Part shown: positions 8,801 through 15,469 of the stretch, piece after piece | How positions within the stretch are numbered: position 1 is the first letter of the stretch | How the letters are laid out: every line of letters starts with the position of its first letter | Assembly: GCA_964387695.1 (NCBI GenBank) | Contig: CAYLXI010000026.1 | Span: 1-15,785, forward strand | From: Thiosulfativibrio sp964387695 | Lineage (GTDB): Bacteria > Pseudomonadota > Gammaproteobacteria > Thiomicrospirales > Thiomicrospiraceae | Length of the DNA: 15,785 nt | Direction of reading: 5' to 3' | Program-made: the position numbers and the translations under genes | The notes under the pieces: model-generated | What the model saw: only the letters and a program-made list of their open reading frames with translations | Told to the model about the DNA's origin: nothing | Databases searched by the model: none

Positions 8801-9658
8801 ACCATAAACCACTCCGCGATGTTCAACACATTCACCCAGTGCATAAATATCTTTAGCAGAGGTTTCAAGATGATCATTCACTAAAATTCCGCGGTTAATG
8901 TCTAAATTTAACTTTTGACCAACCCCTATATTAGGGCGAATACCTACTGCCATAACGACTAAATCTGTATCTATTTGACTGCCGTCGGCGAATTTTACAC
9001 CTGTAACATAATCTTTGCCGAGAATTTCTGCAGTTTGTGCTGGCATGGCAAATTTCATTCCATTGACCTCAAGATTTGCTTTTAACAATCCACCTGAAAC
9101 CTCATCCATTTGCACTTCCATCAAAACATTTCCCAAATGCACTACCGTAACATCCATTCCTTGCTTTATTAAGCCATTAGCCGCTTCAAGACCTAATAAA
9201 CCGCCGCCAATAACCACTGCTTTTTGTTTGTTTTTAGCCGTTGCAAGCATGGTATTAACATCACCAATGTCTCTAAATGCAACCACACCTGGTAATTTAT
9301 GTCCTGGAACAGGAATAATAAAAGGATTAGAACCCGTTGCAATAACTAGCTTGTCATACGAATAAACATCGCCAAAATCTGTTGTAACTGTTTTGCTTTG
9401 CTTGTCTACGGAAACTATTTCGGTGCTGATATGCAATTTAACATTTTTCTGTGCAAACCAATCACTGTCATGAGTCATAATATCTGAAAGTGGTTTTTCG
9501 CCTGAAAGAACAGGAGAAAGCATAATTCGGTTGTAACCACCATTAGGCTCTTTATTAAACACTTGAATTTCATATTGCTCATTAGCCTCTTGCAAGAGCT
9601 TTTCAATAAATCTTGCCCCTACCATTCCTGAACCAATAAGGATTAATTTTTGTTTCAT
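5867..9658 (-). CDS. nirB: NasB/NasC-like flavoprotein fused to NADH nitrite reductase large subunit NirB
   Basis: The 1263-residue product has two tandem FAD/NAD oxidoreductase modules. Residues 1-415 have GSGMVG (FAD), GGGLLGLEAA followed by VTVVHL (NAD site), and ALGEC. They end with the usual rubredoxin-reductase-like C-terminal domain. Residues 416-1263 form a complete NirB of 848 residues (E. coli NirB has 847): GNGMVG, GGGLLGLEAA with THVVEFAPRLM, AIGEC, a BFD-type [2Fe-2S] domain (CSC...CGGC, about NirB residue 425), a second Cys-rich segment (CGVC), the sulfite/nitrite reductase half-domain, and the siroheme/[4Fe-4S] ligands CVGSTWC and GCTREC (about NirB 640-680). NirB reduces nitrite to ammonium with NADH. 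The first module resembles flavoprotein subunits of assimilatory nitrate reductase, for which no separate gene exists here. I chose ATG 9658 because it begins directly at the FAD motif; a TTG at 9727 and ATGs at 9715 and 9703 would add a lysine-rich leader of low similarity. Confidence 0.9.
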   Translation of the reverse strand: MKQKLILIGSGMVGARFIEKLLQEANEQYEIQVFNKEPNGGYNRIMLSPVLSGEKPLSDIMTHDSDWFAQKNVKLHISTEIVSVDKQSKTVTTDFGDVYSYDKLVIATGSNPFIIPVPGHKLPGVVAFRDIGDVNTMLATAKNKQKAVVIGGGLLGLEAANGLIKQGMDVTVVHLGNVLMEVQMDEVSGGLLKANLEVNGMKFAMPAQTAEILGKDYVTGVKFADGSQIDTDLVVMAVGIRPNIGVGQKLNLDINRGILVNDHLETSAKDIYALGECVEHRGVVYGLVAPLYEQAQVLAENLTGKKSSYQGSFISTKLKVTGISLFSAGDFQDSAESESLVYKDLTQNIYRKIVLKDNKVQGAVMFGDVSGSNWIFDNLVEQRDMSGYRDTLVFGEGFDPSIQKVREVEVKEENSMNKQKIVVIGNGMVGHNFIEKLVASEGYDNFEVHTFCEEPRVAYDRVYLSSYFSGKTAEDLSLVKPGFYEENNVTIYMNDKAVDVDIKEKTVTSQAGVIISYDKLIMATGSFPFVPPIKGNDREGCLVYRTIEDLEAMKAVAAKGKVGVVVGGGLLGLEAAKALVDLGLDTHVVEFAPRLMPVQLDDGGSALLKRKIENLGVTVHASKATNVIQAGKNCMNKMVFADGEELETDMVLFSAGIRARDDLAKKIGLELGPRGGIVIDDQCKTNHKDIFAIGECALHEGMIYGLVAPGYAMAQAVVNQLNAEPGSFTGADMSTKLKLMGIDVASIGDPHGTDENALSYVYENGPEEIYKKIVVTPDGKKLLGAVLVGDAEDFGNLLQIMLNDMDLPEHPDMLILPNRDGSGGGDLFGPDALPDTAQLCSCYDVSKGDIVNAVETGCCTMADIKASTEAGAGCGGCIQLVTNVLNNELEKRGVEVNTDICEHFKHTRQELYHICQVEEIKDFDSLISTHGSGYGCGVCKQASGSIFASLWNVYALEADNIPLQDTNDNYLGNMQKDGTYSVIPRVPGGEITPDKLIVLGEVANKYKLYTKVNGGQRIVLFGAQMNDLPSIWKILIDAGFESGQAYAKSLRTVKSCVGSTWCRFGLDDSVTMAIELENRYKGVRSPHKLKMGVSGCTRECAEAQAKDIGLISTENGWNLFVCGNGGMKPRHADLFATDLTKEDVFKYIDRLLMFYIKTADKLQRTATWMDNLEGGLSYLQDVVINDSLNMANELEAQMKALQSTYKCDWKTAIENPEFTKRFRSFVNVDSPSEQLFVQERGQIRPATESEKLSGVAVEIKKIA
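8411..8428 (-). promoter_or_regulatory. Internal ribosome-binding site and ATG for a standalone NirB
   Basis: At the fusion junction the minus strand carries AAGGA (8428-8424) or GGAAG (8426-8422), 10 or 8 nt before an ATG at 8413. That ATG is in frame and begins MNKQKIVVIGNGMVG, the normal NirB N-terminus, and would give 848 residues. This is a stronger site than the one before the fusion's own ATG at 9658. I infer it is the relic, or still active, start of an ancestral separate nirB. Confidence 0.55.
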
Positions 9659-9738
9659 CTTTTTCTTCTTAAATACATTGCGCTGCAAAAAAGCATCAAC
9701 CATGCCATCAAGCATAAATACACACAAACCTGTTTAAT

Positions 9739-9769
9739 ATCATAAAGTTATAGCAACACACCTTTACAA
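9739..9769 (-). promoter_or_regulatory. Weak sigma70-like promoter candidate for the nitrate-reduction operon
   Basis: On the minus strand, TTGTAA (9769-9764) and TATGAT (9744-9739) are 19 bp apart, which is longer than ideal. The start would leave a leader of about 75 nt before ATG 9658. This is only a candidate. The operon could instead start further upstream, which would place the 9809-9829 hairpin in its leader. Confidence 0.22.
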
Positions 9770-9808
9770 AAAATACTTAAATATGGTCTAACGCACCAAA
9801 ATGCATGT

Positions 9809-9829
9809 AAAAAAGTTCCATAATAGAAC
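9809..9829 (-). terminator. Attenuator/terminator-like hairpin upstream of the nirB fusion
   Basis: On the minus strand GTTCTA-TTA-TGGAAC can form a 6-bp stem (one T-G wobble) with a 3-nt loop, followed at once by six Ts (9814-9809). It is small and has few G-C pairs. If transcription starts above 9830, this would be a leader terminator of the kind controlled by antitermination in other nas operons (NasR/NasT systems). No second hexaloop hairpin is obvious. Confidence 0.3.
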
Positions 9830-9953
9830 AAAGCACAATTAAAACCCACAAGGTAAATAACATTATCTCAACTAAGGCTTTGATATTAGTGCCAATAATA
9901 TAACTTGGTACGATTAATTCTTATTACCGCTAAATAAGTTTAAAAAATATAAC

Positions 9954-10116
9954 CCTAAATCCCTACTTAGAAACTGGATATAGAGTGCTAAATCTTGTTA
10001 GCCAGGCATTTGCAAATAACCTTAGTTATTAAGAGATCCCTTAATCTGGCATTGTTTGTGAATAGGTAACGGGCAAGTTCTGGGCTGTATGCCAGTTTTA
10101 TAAGTAGGTATTTGGG
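9954..10116. repeat. Small inverted-repeat (MITE/REP-like) element, copy C, in the transporter leader
   Basis: The left arm 9954-9977 (CCTAAATCCCTACTTAGAAA...) and right arm 10092-10116 (reverse complement CCCAAATACCTACTTATAAA...) are imperfect inverted repeats of about 24 bp around a 114-bp interior. The interior shares CTTAGTTATTAAG and flanking sequence with copy A, and GGGCAAG/GGGCT blocks with copy B. This is the longest and most complete copy. It ends 14 bp before the narK GTG, with the ribosome site AAGGA (10119-10123) just outside the arm. The rest of the divergent intergenic region (9770-9953) holds AT-rich DNA with no convincing plus-strand promoter. A TATAAC at 9948-9953 abuts the element. 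Confidence 0.7.
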
Positions 10117-10130
10117 ATAAGGAATGAAGC

Positions 10131-11606
10131 GTGTCAAACCCTGATAATAAATTTAATCTATTTTCTTTTTCTGGAAAATTTCGCATACTACACTTAACTT
10201 GGCTTGCTTTCTTCATGTCATTTGTAGTCTGGCTGGGGCTTGGCCCTATGATGCCTTTTATTCAAGAAGCCCTTGGATTAACCAAGCAACAAGCTCAAGT
10301 TCTGCTTATTCTTAATGTCGCCATGACCATTCCTGCCAGAATTATCGTAGGAATGCTGGTCGATAAGTTTGGACCCAGAATCATGTACTCTGCCATACTA
10401 ATCTTAGGTGGAAGCATTAGCATTGCCTTTGCTTGGGCAGAAACTTATGAAGAGCTTGCATTATTAAGGTTTTTATCAGGTTTTATTGGTGCTGGTTTTG
10501 TGGTGGGTATTCGCATGATTTCAGAATGGTTTCCTGCTAAACAAACAGGGCTTGCACAAGGCATATACGGAGGTTGGGGAAACTTTGGTTCCGCAGGTGC
10601 AGCCATGACCTTACCTTTTATTGCGATTGCAATGGGCGGAGAAGATGGCTGGCGTTATGCTATAACCTTCGCCAGTATCGCGGCAATGGCTTACGGAGTA
10701 TTTTACTTTTTAAGCGTGACGGATACCCCTAAGGGTTCAACCTATTTTAAACCTAAAAAAACAGGAGCTATGGAGGTTACCTCAAAGAGTGATTTGTTTC
10801 TTTATATTATAATGAACATTCCACTTTATCTAGCTTTAGCCGTGCTAACTTGGAAGCTAGACCCTAATAACATGGGGCTAATAACCCAAGCCACTGCCGT
10901 TGCTATTTATTTAGCGCTGCTTACAACCTACTTAGTTCAAGTGTGGAAAATATGGCAAATTAATGCTCATATTTTAAAAGAGCCTGTTGCTGAATTACAC
11001 CGCTATAAATTTAAACAAGTTGCTATTTTAGACTGGGCATACCTTGTTACCTTTGGAACAGAGCTAGCTGTGGTCTCTATGCTGGCGATGTTTTATGTTG
11101 AATGGTTTGAACTGCCTAAAATTACCGCGGCACTTTTAGCGGGAATTTATCCTTTCATTAATTTAGTTGCCCGCCCTGGTGGTGGATTTATTAGCGATAG
11201 ATTTGGACGCAGAAGAACTTTAGTGGTTATTTTTACAGGCATTGCTGTCAGCTTTCTGTTTTTAGGAGCGGTTGATAAAAGTTGGTCTGTTGAAGTTGTG
11301 GTGGCAGTTACTATTATTGCAGGAATATTTTCTAAAGCAGGTTCTGGTGCTGTCTTTGCTATGGTTCCACTTATTCAACGCCGCATGACAGGGCAAATTG
11401 CAGGCATGGCAGGTGCTTACGGCAATGTTGGTGCTGTTATGTTTTTAACCGTAAATAGCATTGTCGATTACAATGTATTTTTTATGATCATAGGTGTCGT
11501 CGCTGCCATAGTGCTTGCTTTAATTGTATTTTTCTTAGAAGAGCCAAAAGGTCAAATGACAGAAGTCATGGAAGATGGAACTGTGCAAATGATTGATGTT
11601 AAATAA
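10131..11606 (+). CDS. narK: NarK-family nitrate/nitrite transporter (MFS)
   Basis: This inner-membrane major facilitator protein (491 residues) imports nitrate and/or exchanges or exports nitrite. Both nitrate-porter signatures are visible: GGWGNFGSAGA (about 147-157) and AGAYGNVGAV (about 427-436). So are the arginines in the NarK positions (PARIIVG near residue 70, VARPGGGF near 350) and the MFS loop motifs DKFGPR and DRFGRRR. About 55-60 central residues (roughly 222-280) contain two extra hydrophobic stretches, which suggests 14 rather than 12 membrane segments. The start is GTG at 10131 with AAGGA 7 nt upstream; the nearby ATG at 10124 runs into a stop after six codons. It diverges from the reductase operon, and its TAA overlaps the ATG of the next gene by one base (TAATG). 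The same gene is called nasA in some Pseudomonas annotations. Confidence 0.93.
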   Translation: MSNPDNKFNLFSFSGKFRILHLTWLAFFMSFVVWLGLGPMMPFIQEALGLTKQQAQVLLILNVAMTIPARIIVGMLVDKFGPRIMYSAILILGGSISIAFAWAETYEELALLRFLSGFIGAGFVVGIRMISEWFPAKQTGLAQGIYGGWGNFGSAGAAMTLPFIAIAMGGEDGWRYAITFASIAAMAYGVFYFLSVTDTPKGSTYFKPKKTGAMEVTSKSDLFLYIIMNIPLYLALAVLTWKLDPNNMGLITQATAVAIYLALLTTYLVQVWKIWQINAHILKEPVAELHRYKFKQVAILDWAYLVTFGTELAVVSMLAMFYVEWFELPKITAALLAGIYPFINLVARPGGGFISDRFGRRRTLVVIFTGIAVSFLFLGAVDKSWSVEVVVAVTIIAGIFSKAGSGAVFAMVPLIQRRMTGQIAGMAGAYGNVGAVMFLTVNSIVDYNVFFMIIGVVAAIVLALIVFFLEEPKGQMTEVMEDGTVQMIDVK

Positions 11607-13324
11607 TGAATTCGCAACTAAAAATTGATATAGGGCTTTATACCTCAGCTGGAATAAAGCCTGAAAACCAAGATTCGGTAAATTTTCATATACCCCTAGA
11701 TGAAGCTCTTGAAAGCAAAGGTATAAGTTGTGCATTGGCGGATGGCGTTAGCAGCAGCGAAGCTGCCAAACAAGCAAGCGACACGGCGGTTAAAACTTTT
11801 TTATCTGATTACTACTCTACTCCAGACACTTGGAGTACCAAAAAATCTTGTCAACAAATCATCAGCTCCATCAACTCTTGGTTATACAAACAAGGCAGCT
11901 CTCAAACCAACGACCTTAAAGGCTGGGTAACCACTTTTGATGCCATTATTTTTAAATCTACCACTGCCTACATTGTTCACATAGGAGATTCCAGAGTTTA
12001 CCGCTTACGAGGCAATGAACTTACTCAAATAACCAAAGACCATATTACTTGGCTAAATAAAGAGCGAAGCTACTTAAGCCGTGCTTTAGGTGTAGATACG
12101 GTTTTACAAATTGACTTTAAGCAAGAAACCTTGCAAGAAGGTGATATTTTTTTACAAACATCCGATGGAGTTCACGAGTTTGTTGTAGAAGAAGATATTA
12201 TCAAGCTATTAAAATCTAACTGTTCATCACAAGAAAAATCTCAACGATTAGTTGAAAAAGCGATTGCTAATCAATCAGATGACAATCTTTCTGCACAAGT
12301 TTCTCACATTATTAAACTACCAAGTGCCACCAAACAAGAAGTTTACAATAAATTATCTGAGTTACCTTTTCCGCCAGAATTAGAACCAGGAATGAAACTA
12401 GATGGTTACGAGATTTTACAAGAAATAAACCTGTCTGCTCGCAGCCAAATCTATCTTGCTAAAGACCTTAGTAATGATAAAGAAATTATTTTAAAAACCC
12501 CTTCTGCCAATTATAGCGATGACCCTTGGTACTTAGATGGTTTTGTTAGAGAAGAATGGATTGGACAACGCTTAAAACACCCTGGATTAATGAAAACTTA
12601 TAAACCTTCGCATAAAAAACAGTTTTTATACTTCACAACAGAATACATTAAAGGTCAACCCATTAGCCAGTGGATAATCGAAAATCCTAAACCAGATATC
12701 AATACAGTAAGGGATTATATTAAACAGATCGCCAGTGCTTTACGAGCCATGCACCGCCAAGATGTTATTCACCAAGATTTAAAGCCTGATAATGTTTTAA
12801 TTAACGAAAAAGACCGTATTAAAATCATTGATTTTGGAGCAGTACATGCTGCTGGTTTGGCAGAGTTAACCTCTGTATTAGAACGCCATCATCCAGAAGG
12901 TACTCTTAACTATACGGCTCCTGAATACTTAATGGGACACCCTGGACGCAAATGTTCTGATATTTTTTCTCTTGGAGTAATCTGCTATGAAATGCTAACA
13001 GGAAAGCATCCCTACAAAGAAAAAATGGTGAATAAATTTAACCTGAAAAACTATAGCCACATGCAATATATTCCACTAAAAAAACACCGACCAGATCTAC
13101 CTGATTGGCTTAATGAAGTGCTAAAAAAAGCCTGTGCACCCAACCCAGAAAAACGCTACAACCTACTATCTGAATTTATTCACGACCTTAAAAGCCCAAA
13201 AAACATCATAGCAAATACTCAGCCTGAACCCTTACTACAAAAAAATCCGTTGCTTTTTTGGCAAGGACTGTCAGCCATTCTTTTATTTTTGTTAATTGTG
13301 ATAAGTTATTTTTGTCAAAAATAA
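11606..13324 (+). CDS. Bifunctional PP2C phosphatase-Ser/Thr protein kinase, membrane-anchored, in nitrate operon
   Basis: The 572-residue protein combines opposing activities. Residues about 8-235 form a PP2C phosphatase: KPENQD (D23), ADGVS (D46), VHIGDSRVYRLR (D128), TSDGVHEF (D187) and DDN (D226). Residues about 265-530 form a Hanks-type kinase: lysine K297 (EIILK), HQDLKPDN (catalytic D391, N396), DFG (D409) and APEYL. The glycine loop is degenerate (EINLSARSQIYLAK) and the HRD arginine is Gln, so kinase strength is uncertain, although the essential K, D, N and DFG residues remain. The C-terminus has a single membrane helix (about 547-568) with a short tail, placing both domains in the cytoplasm at the membrane. 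It overlaps the transporter stop by 1 bp with no clear ribosome site of its own, so it is probably translated by coupling. A kinase of this type accompanies the nitrate transporter in Pseudomonas. The target is unknown; the transporter or NasA/NirB are natural candidates. Confidence 0.88.
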   Translation: MNSQLKIDIGLYTSAGIKPENQDSVNFHIPLDEALESKGISCALADGVSSSEAAKQASDTAVKTFLSDYYSTPDTWSTKKSCQQIISSINSWLYKQGSSQTNDLKGWVTTFDAIIFKSTTAYIVHIGDSRVYRLRGNELTQITKDHITWLNKERSYLSRALGVDTVLQIDFKQETLQEGDIFLQTSDGVHEFVVEEDIIKLLKSNCSSQEKSQRLVEKAIANQSDDNLSAQVSHIIKLPSATKQEVYNKLSELPFPPELEPGMKLDGYEILQEINLSARSQIYLAKDLSNDKEIILKTPSANYSDDPWYLDGFVREEWIGQRLKHPGLMKTYKPSHKKQFLYFTTEYIKGQPISQWIIENPKPDINTVRDYIKQIASALRAMHRQDVIHQDLKPDNVLINEKDRIKIIDFGAVHAAGLAELTSVLERHHPEGTLNYTAPEYLMGHPGRKCSDIFSLGVICYEMLTGKHPYKEKMVNKFNLKNYSHMQYIPLKKHRPDLPDWLNEVLKKACAPNPEKRYNLLSEFIHDLKSPKNIIANTQPEPLLQKNPLLFWQGLSAILLFLLIVISYFCQK

Positions 13325-13337
13325 TCAATGCATTTAT

Positions 13338-14714
13338 TTATACACGCCGCCAAGTCGTGCCTGTTGCAGCGTCTAACAATTCAATTCCTTGCGTCAAAAG
13401 ATCATCGCGTATTTCATCAGAGCGGGCAAAGTTTTTATGAATCCTCTCCTTCGCCCTTTCCTTAATTAAAGCCTCAATTAATTCATTGGTTAAACCCGAA
13501 GTGTTATTTTGTGATTGGGATTTAAAAAATACCTCAACCTCATGCTCTAGTAAACCTATTTGATTGGCTAATTTTTTTAACAAACTACCCAGACCTGGTA
13601 ATTTTGTTTTATTAACTTCTTTAACAAGCTCAAACAATACCGCAATGGCTTGAGGGGTATTGAAATCATCATTCATAGCAGACATAAAATCGACTTCATA
13701 AGCGGTTCTTTTTTCTGGTGTACAAGATAAATCAATGCCATCTAAGGCAGAATAAAGTCTTTCAATGCTAGATTTTGCAATCTGTAAATTATCTTGCGAA
13801 TAGTTAACAGGACTACGATAATGACTAGATAATAAAAAATAACGAATCACTTCAGAATGATATTGTTTTATAACTTCTCGAATGGTAAAAAAATTATTTA
13901 ATGACTTAGACATTTTCTCATCATCAATTCGTACAAATCCGCAGTGCATCCAAGTATTAACATACTTCTCACCCGTTGAACATTCTGATTGAGCAATTTC
14001 ATTTTCATGGTGTGGAAACTGTAAATCCATCCCTCCTCCATGAATATCAAAATGATTTCCTAAACATTGCGTTGACATAGCGGAACACTCTATATGCCAA
14101 CCAGGACGACCTTGACCCCAAGCAGAATCCCACGCAGGTTCGTTATCTTTAGAGGATTTCCATAAAACAAAATCCATGGGGTTTTGCTTAGCCGTGTTTA
14201 CTTCAACACGAGAACCTGCCTCTAAATCATCTAAATTTTTACCTGATAAATGACCATACTTTTCAAAAGAATTAACCTTAAAATAAACATCACCATTATC
14301 TGCTGCATAGGCATGACCCTTATCAATCAATGATTCAATCATAACCCTAATATCATTTATATACTCTGTTGCCTTAGGCTCTATATCAGGTCTAAGCACA
14401 TTTAAACTGCTTTCATCTTCATGCATAGCAGTAATAAATCGTTGCGTTAAGTTGCCAATAGATTCTTTATTCTCTATCGCTCTTTTAATGATTTTATCAT
14501 CAATATCTGTAATATTGCGTACATAAGTTACATCGTAACCTAAAGTTCGTAAGTGCCGTACTATGGTGTCAAACACCACCATAACCCGTGCATGCCCTAC
14601 ATGACAGTAATCATAAACCGTAATACCACAAACATATAAGCCCACTTTATTTTCTTTAATTGGGGTAAATATCTCTTTTTTACGCGATTGTGTATTAAAA
14701 ATTTGTAATGCCAT
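13338..14714 (-). CDS. cysS: Cysteinyl-tRNA synthetase
   Basis: This enzyme charges tRNA-Cys in the cytoplasm. The 458-residue length is normal for the family. Visible motifs are the zinc-site C29 in YVCGITVYD, the class I HIGH equivalent HVGH (38-41), GWHIECSAM and HGGGMDLQFPHHENE (zinc Cys, His, Glu), and KMSKS near residue 267. The C-terminal anticodon-binding region ends GTTWRRV, as in E. coli (GTTWRRK). I chose ATG 14714 (MALQIFNT) over ATG 14726 because the family starts here; neither has a good ribosome site. It converges on the kinase gene with only 13 bp between stops and no visible terminator. It diverges from the cyclophilin gene, an arrangement also seen for cysS and ppiB in E. 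coli. Confidence 0.96.
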   Translation of the reverse strand: MALQIFNTQSRKKEIFTPIKENKVGLYVCGITVYDYCHVGHARVMVVFDTIVRHLRTLGYDVTYVRNITDIDDKIIKRAIENKESIGNLTQRFITAMHEDESSLNVLRPDIEPKATEYINDIRVMIESLIDKGHAYAADNGDVYFKVNSFEKYGHLSGKNLDDLEAGSRVEVNTAKQNPMDFVLWKSSKDNEPAWDSAWGQGRPGWHIECSAMSTQCLGNHFDIHGGGMDLQFPHHENEIAQSECSTGEKYVNTWMHCGFVRIDDEKMSKSLNNFFTIREVIKQYHSEVIRYFLLSSHYRSPVNYSQDNLQIAKSSIERLYSALDGIDLSCTPEKRTAYEVDFMSAMNDDFNTPQAIAVLFELVKEVNKTKLPGLGSLLKKLANQIGLLEHEVEVFFKSQSQNNTSGLTNELIEALIKERAKERIHKNFARSDEIRDDLLTQGIELLDAATGTTWRRV

Positions 14715-14741
14715 TGCGATAACCATTTGGAATGTTAAAAT
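14714..14741 (+). promoter_or_regulatory. Candidate sigma70 promoter for ppiA
   Basis: TTGCGA (14714-14719) and TAAAAT (14736-14741) are separated by 16 bp in the 59-bp cysS-ppiA gap. Transcription would start about 25 nt before the ppiA ATG, just ahead of its AAGGAG. On the opposite strand TACAAT (about 14757-14752) could be the -10 of cysS, but its -35 is poor. Confidence 0.4.
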
Positions 14742-14773
14742 AATGTGCGTTATTGTACCCTAAGGAGCTTTAC

Positions 14774-15379
14774 ATGAATAATAAACTACTGACATTAGTC
14801 ACTTCAATTTTACTGTCTTTTTCACTGTTTTCAACCGCTTTTGCTAAGTCAAACGCTGATGTAGAAACACCTAACAACAACCCGCAAGTTTTAATTGAAA
14901 CTTCTATGGGAAACATTATGTTAGAACTTTTCCCTCAAAAAGCCCCAAAAACAGTAGAAAATTTTTTACGCTATGTTAATGAAGAATTCTATGATGGCAC
15001 AATATTTCATCGTGTTATTCCTAACTTTATGATTCAAGGAGGAGGATTTACTCCTAATTTACAAAAAAAACTGACTCATGAACCAATTAAAAATGAAGCC
15101 AGAAATGACTTAAGAAATAGAATTGGCACTATTGCTATGGCAAGAACTAATGACCCTCACTCTGCAACTGCTCAGTTTTTTATTAATGTCAGCCAAAACA
15201 CCATGCTTGATTTTCGCGAAAAAACCACTAGAGGTTATGGTTATGCAGTTTTTGGTCGTGTCATTCAAGGCATGAAAGTCGTCAACACCATTAGAAGTGT
15301 AAGAACAACCTCTCAAAATGGCATGAGAGATATCCCTAAAGAACCAGTTATTATTATAAAAGTTCGTCAAGTTAAATAA
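14774..15379 (+). CDS. ppiA: Periplasmic peptidyl-prolyl cis-trans isomerase (cyclophilin, PpiA-like)
   Basis: This enzyme catalyses proline isomerisation during folding of exported proteins. The 201-residue precursor has a clear signal peptide: MNNK, a hydrophobic core to about residue 20, and STAFA with likely cleavage after A24. The cyclophilin domain spans about 37-200 and has FHRVIPNFMIQGGGF (R80, F85, Q88) and GTIAMARTNDPHSATAQFFIN, very close to E. coli PpiA, followed by GYAVFGRVIQGMKVV. The start is ATG 14774, with a strong AAGGAG 6 nt upstream. An upstream TTG at 14753 in the same frame would add seven residues ahead of the signal peptide and is rejected. It is divergent from cysS, and a repeat-element arm begins just after the stop. 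Confidence 0.94.
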   Translation: MNNKLLTLVTSILLSFSLFSTAFAKSNADVETPNNNPQVLIETSMGNIMLELFPQKAPKTVENFLRYVNEEFYDGTIFHRVIPNFMIQGGGFTPNLQKKLTHEPIKNEARNDLRNRIGTIAMARTNDPHSATAQFFINVSQNTMLDFREKTTRGYGYAVFGRVIQGMKVVNTIRSVRTTSQNGMRDIPKEPVIIIKVRQVK

Positions 15380-15384
15380 AATCA

Positions 15385-15408
15385 CCTGAACTCCCTGCTT
15401 ATAAAACT
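15385..15408. repeat. Arm of the small inverted-repeat element, copy D (partial or decayed)
   Basis: CTCCCTGCTTATAAAACT (15391-15408), preceded by CCTGAA, matches the arm sequence of copies A-C. It begins 6 bp after the ppiA stop. No clear second arm is seen; a weak TTTTATAA at about 15458-15465 might be its remnant. It again lies at a gene's 3' end. Confidence 0.45.
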
Positions 15409-15469
15409 TATAAAACGGGACTTTACCAATTCAAGACTTAAATTCTGTGATGAATCCTTTTATAACTCT

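Noticed and set aside
9658..9727. Upstream in-frame starts for the nirB fusion (TTG 9727, ATG 9715, ATG 9703)
   Set aside because: They would add a lysine-rich stretch before the FAD motif that does not fit the family N-terminus. ATG 9658 begins exactly at MKQKLILIGSGMVG.
9790..9806. NtrC-like site (GCACC...TGCAT) in the nirB leader
   Set aside because: The half-sites are about 3 bp too close and one half is incomplete.
9832..9847. Sigma54-like GG-N10-GC pattern on the minus strand upstream of nirB
   Set aside because: Spacing is right, but the rest of the -24 and -12 consensus is poor. Such patterns are expected by chance in this length.
13590..13606. CCAGACCTGGTAA in cysS, resembling the palindrome before nirD
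   Set aside because: It is imperfect, lacks the A/T arms and lies inside a conserved coding region, so it is probably coincidence.
14753..14773. TTG start at 14753 for the cyclophilin gene
   Set aside because: The ATG at 14774 has a strong AAGGAG at the right distance and starts a proper signal peptide.
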